From Methanothrix sp. (GTDB lineage: Archaea > Halobacteriota > Methanosarcinia > Methanotrichales > Methanotrichaceae): a stretch of 24,954 nucleotides of DNA. The translations under genes were made by a program, and so were the position numbers. Below the pieces are notes generated by a model, which did no database searches, was not told the DNA's origin, and saw nothing but the letters and a program-made list of their open reading frames with translations. The DNA is taken from assembly GCA_023229165.1 (NCBI GenBank), contig JALNZQ010000009.1:1-24954 (forward strand). The letters are read 5' to 3'. Shown piece by piece: positions 23,613-24,954 of the stretch (position 1 is the first letter of the stretch; each line of letters starts with the position of its first letter).

Positions 23613-24413
23613 ATGCAAGAGAATATCGCCATAAGGATCTTTAAGGCAACTAAAGATAAAATGTACGGATCCGAGTATCCTGTGGATATAGTAAAATATT
23701 ATAATGATGCTGTAAAATTAGTTGAAGATTACATTGGCAAAGAGGATGATCATTATACAAATATATCTAAAGGTTCATTTTACTCATACGAAACTCAACG
23801 GGAAATTGTGCTAGCAGAACTCGAATCAATTATCATGGAGTTGGAGGATAAACAATCCAAAAAGCCGATTACAGGACAGATAAATGCGTCTGAACGGAAG
23901 GCAGCGCCATTAGATGCTTATTTTCTCGCCACTCCAACAAGAGTAATATGTGGGAATAATAGCAAGGAAATAAAAAAAGTATTTATTGTTCATGGCCATG
24001 ATGGTGAGATGAAGCAAGAGGCTGCCAATGTGCTATTAAGATTGAAATTGGTGCCTGTAATCCTTCATGAACAACCTGATGAGGGTAAAACAATTATAGA
24101 AAAATTTGAAACACATTCAGATGTAGACTTTGCCATAATTCTTCTTTCTCCGGATGATTTTGCGTATCCAAAAGGAGCTTCTCCAAGTGAAGGAATGCAT
24201 AGAGCTAGACAAAATGTTATTATGGAGTTGGGATATTTTATAGCAAAATTAGGGCGGAATAGAGTAGTTGCTCTTTATCGACAGAATGATAATTTTGAGA
24301 TACCTTCGGATTACTTAGGGGTTTTATATAAACCATATGTTGGAGATTGGAAATATAAACTAGTCGATGAAATGAAAAAGATAGATCCCACGATTGATAA
24401 AAATTTATTATAA
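23613..24413 (+). CDS. TIR-like predicted nucleotide-binding protein (PF10137 / CAP12-type)
   Basis: 266 residues. Residues 1-110 are a helical, variable region. Residues 121-250 form the TIR-like domain: KKVFIVHGHDGEMKQEA, PVILHEQPDEGKTIIEKFE, VDFAIILLSPDDF, and RQNVIMELGYFIAKLGRNRV with the probable catalytic Glu205, ending SDYLGVLYKPY. This is the family described as predicted nucleotide-binding proteins and as the TIR part of CAP12/Pycsar-type effectors, several of which hydrolyse NAD in anti-phage defence. Here it stands alone, with no cyclase or STING part. Its base composition is clearly more AT-rich than the metabolic genes, which suggests transfer. The promoter suits a near-leaderless message. 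A defence role is inferred from the family and from the toxin-antitoxin neighbours. Confidence 0.85.
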   Translation: MQENIAIRIFKATKDKMYGSEYPVDIVKYYNDAVKLVEDYIGKEDDHYTNISKGSFYSYETQREIVLAELESIIMELEDKQSKKPITGQINASERKAAPLDAYFLATPTRVICGNNSKEIKKVFIVHGHDGEMKQEAANVLLRLKLVPVILHEQPDEGKTIIEKFETHSDVDFAIILLSPDDFAYPKGASPSEGMHRARQNVIMELGYFIAKLGRNRVVALYRQNDNFEIPSDYLGVLYKPYVGDWKYKLVDEMKKIDPTIDKNLL

Positions 24414-24609
24414 AATAATTTTAGCAGAAATATCCCTAAATGCTCAAGCGATTAAGTGATAAGATGGAACTTTGATTGAACACGGTTGATCTTCTATAGG
24501 TCTACTCTAGGCATATGATTCTTATGGTACTGCTTTCATGCGCATCAACTCATTATCTGTAGACTATTGCAAAATAGCGAAGAGCCAAAAAGAAAAATAT
24601 GGAAAAGAT

Positions 24610-24954
24610 TTACTGAGGCAGCAGAACCGCTGCTGCCTGCAGTGCCCAGTTGACGAACTGTTCTGGGAAGACGCCGATCCCGACTACGCCGATAAGCGTC
24701 AGGACGAGCGCCACTACATATCCCTTCTGCTCAACCATCTTGGGGCCGGCCGGCTCCTTCAGATACATGTAGCTGATGATCTTCAGGTAGTAGACCAGCG
24801 ACAGAGCGCTGTTGAGGATGGCAAGTATTGCCAGCCAGTACAACTCTGCATACCATGCCGAGGCAAATAGAACGAACTTGCCTACGAATCCTGCCGTGGG
24901 GGGTATGCCCGCCAGCGCAAACATGAAGATGAGCATGCAAAACGCTGTTATGGG
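24610..24954 (-). CDS. fpoN: NuoN/FpoN-type proton-pumping subunit (C-terminal part)
   Basis: The frame runs from the window edge to TAA 24610, so only the last 114 residues are present. AGIPPTAGFVGKFVLF is the hallmark of the antiporter-like subunit N of complex I and of the F420H2 dehydrogenase, followed by two or three membrane helices (WLAILAILNSALSLVYYLKI, then VVALVLTLIGVVGIGVF). The subunit sits in the membrane arm and carries protons across the membrane. In methanogens with cytochromes this is FpoN, usually near the end of the fpo operon. I use that symbol because of the inferred organism; sequence alone does not exclude NuoN. Nothing follows it in the operon within 190 bp. Confidence 0.85.
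   Translation of the reverse strand, partial: PITAFCMLIFMFALAGIPPTAGFVGKFVLFASAWYAELYWLAILAILNSALSLVYYLKIISYMYLKEPAGPKMVEQKGYVVALVLTLIGVVGIGVFPEQFVNWALQAAAVLLPQ

Noticed and set aside
1..24954. tRNA, rRNA, CRISPR arrays, transposases
   Set aside because: None recognised by eye; a divergent tRNA cannot be excluded without a covariance search.

Overview
The window most resembles a chromosome segment of a methanogenic archaeon of the Methanothrix (Methanosaeta) type. The evidence is a partial NuoN/FpoN-type proton pump subunit at the right edge, secreted DUF11 surface proteins, an archaeal-style enolase, TATA-box promoters with very short or no leaders, and AT-rich intergenic DNA. The genus is inferred from gene content recalled from memory; no search was run.

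Left part (1-5.2 kb): the N-terminal part of a YyaL-type thioredoxin-domain protein (minus strand), two secreted proteins of unknown function, a small frameshifted gene with a helix-turn-helix-like start, a long gap holding a GC-rich repeat and a possible structured RNA, then a YjbQ-family enzyme.

Core metabolism (5.2-15 kb): a branched-chain aminotransferase is divergent from a lumazine synthase-aminotransferase operon. After it come a membrane protein with a damaged 5' end, a 5'-truncated DUF11 surface protein, enolase, a 49-residue protein, and a pair formed by an isocitrate lyase/PEP mutase-family enzyme and a stand-alone condensation-domain-like acyltransferase.

Right part (15-25 kb): a BMP-type binding lipoprotein, a small gene with an in-frame TAG, a decayed homologue of the mycobacterial tuberculosinyl transferase Rv3378c, a very large hybrid sensor kinase, and an accessory island. 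The island holds a RelE-like toxin-antitoxin pair, a VapC/DUF104 pair and a TIR-like (PF10137-type) protein. The window ends in the proton pump subunit.

The most unusual feature is a dispersed GC-rich element of about 80-160 bp, with four clear copies (16.2, 21.6, 22.4 and 23.3 kb) and one divergent copy (4.0 kb). All lie in the same orientation and outside genes. Three of them separate and flank the two toxin-antitoxin modules. Hairpins recur at matching places with base changes that keep pairing, which suggests a structured RNA or a mobile or recombinogenic repeat. Several accessory genes next to the copies are broken, mostly by single-base insertions.
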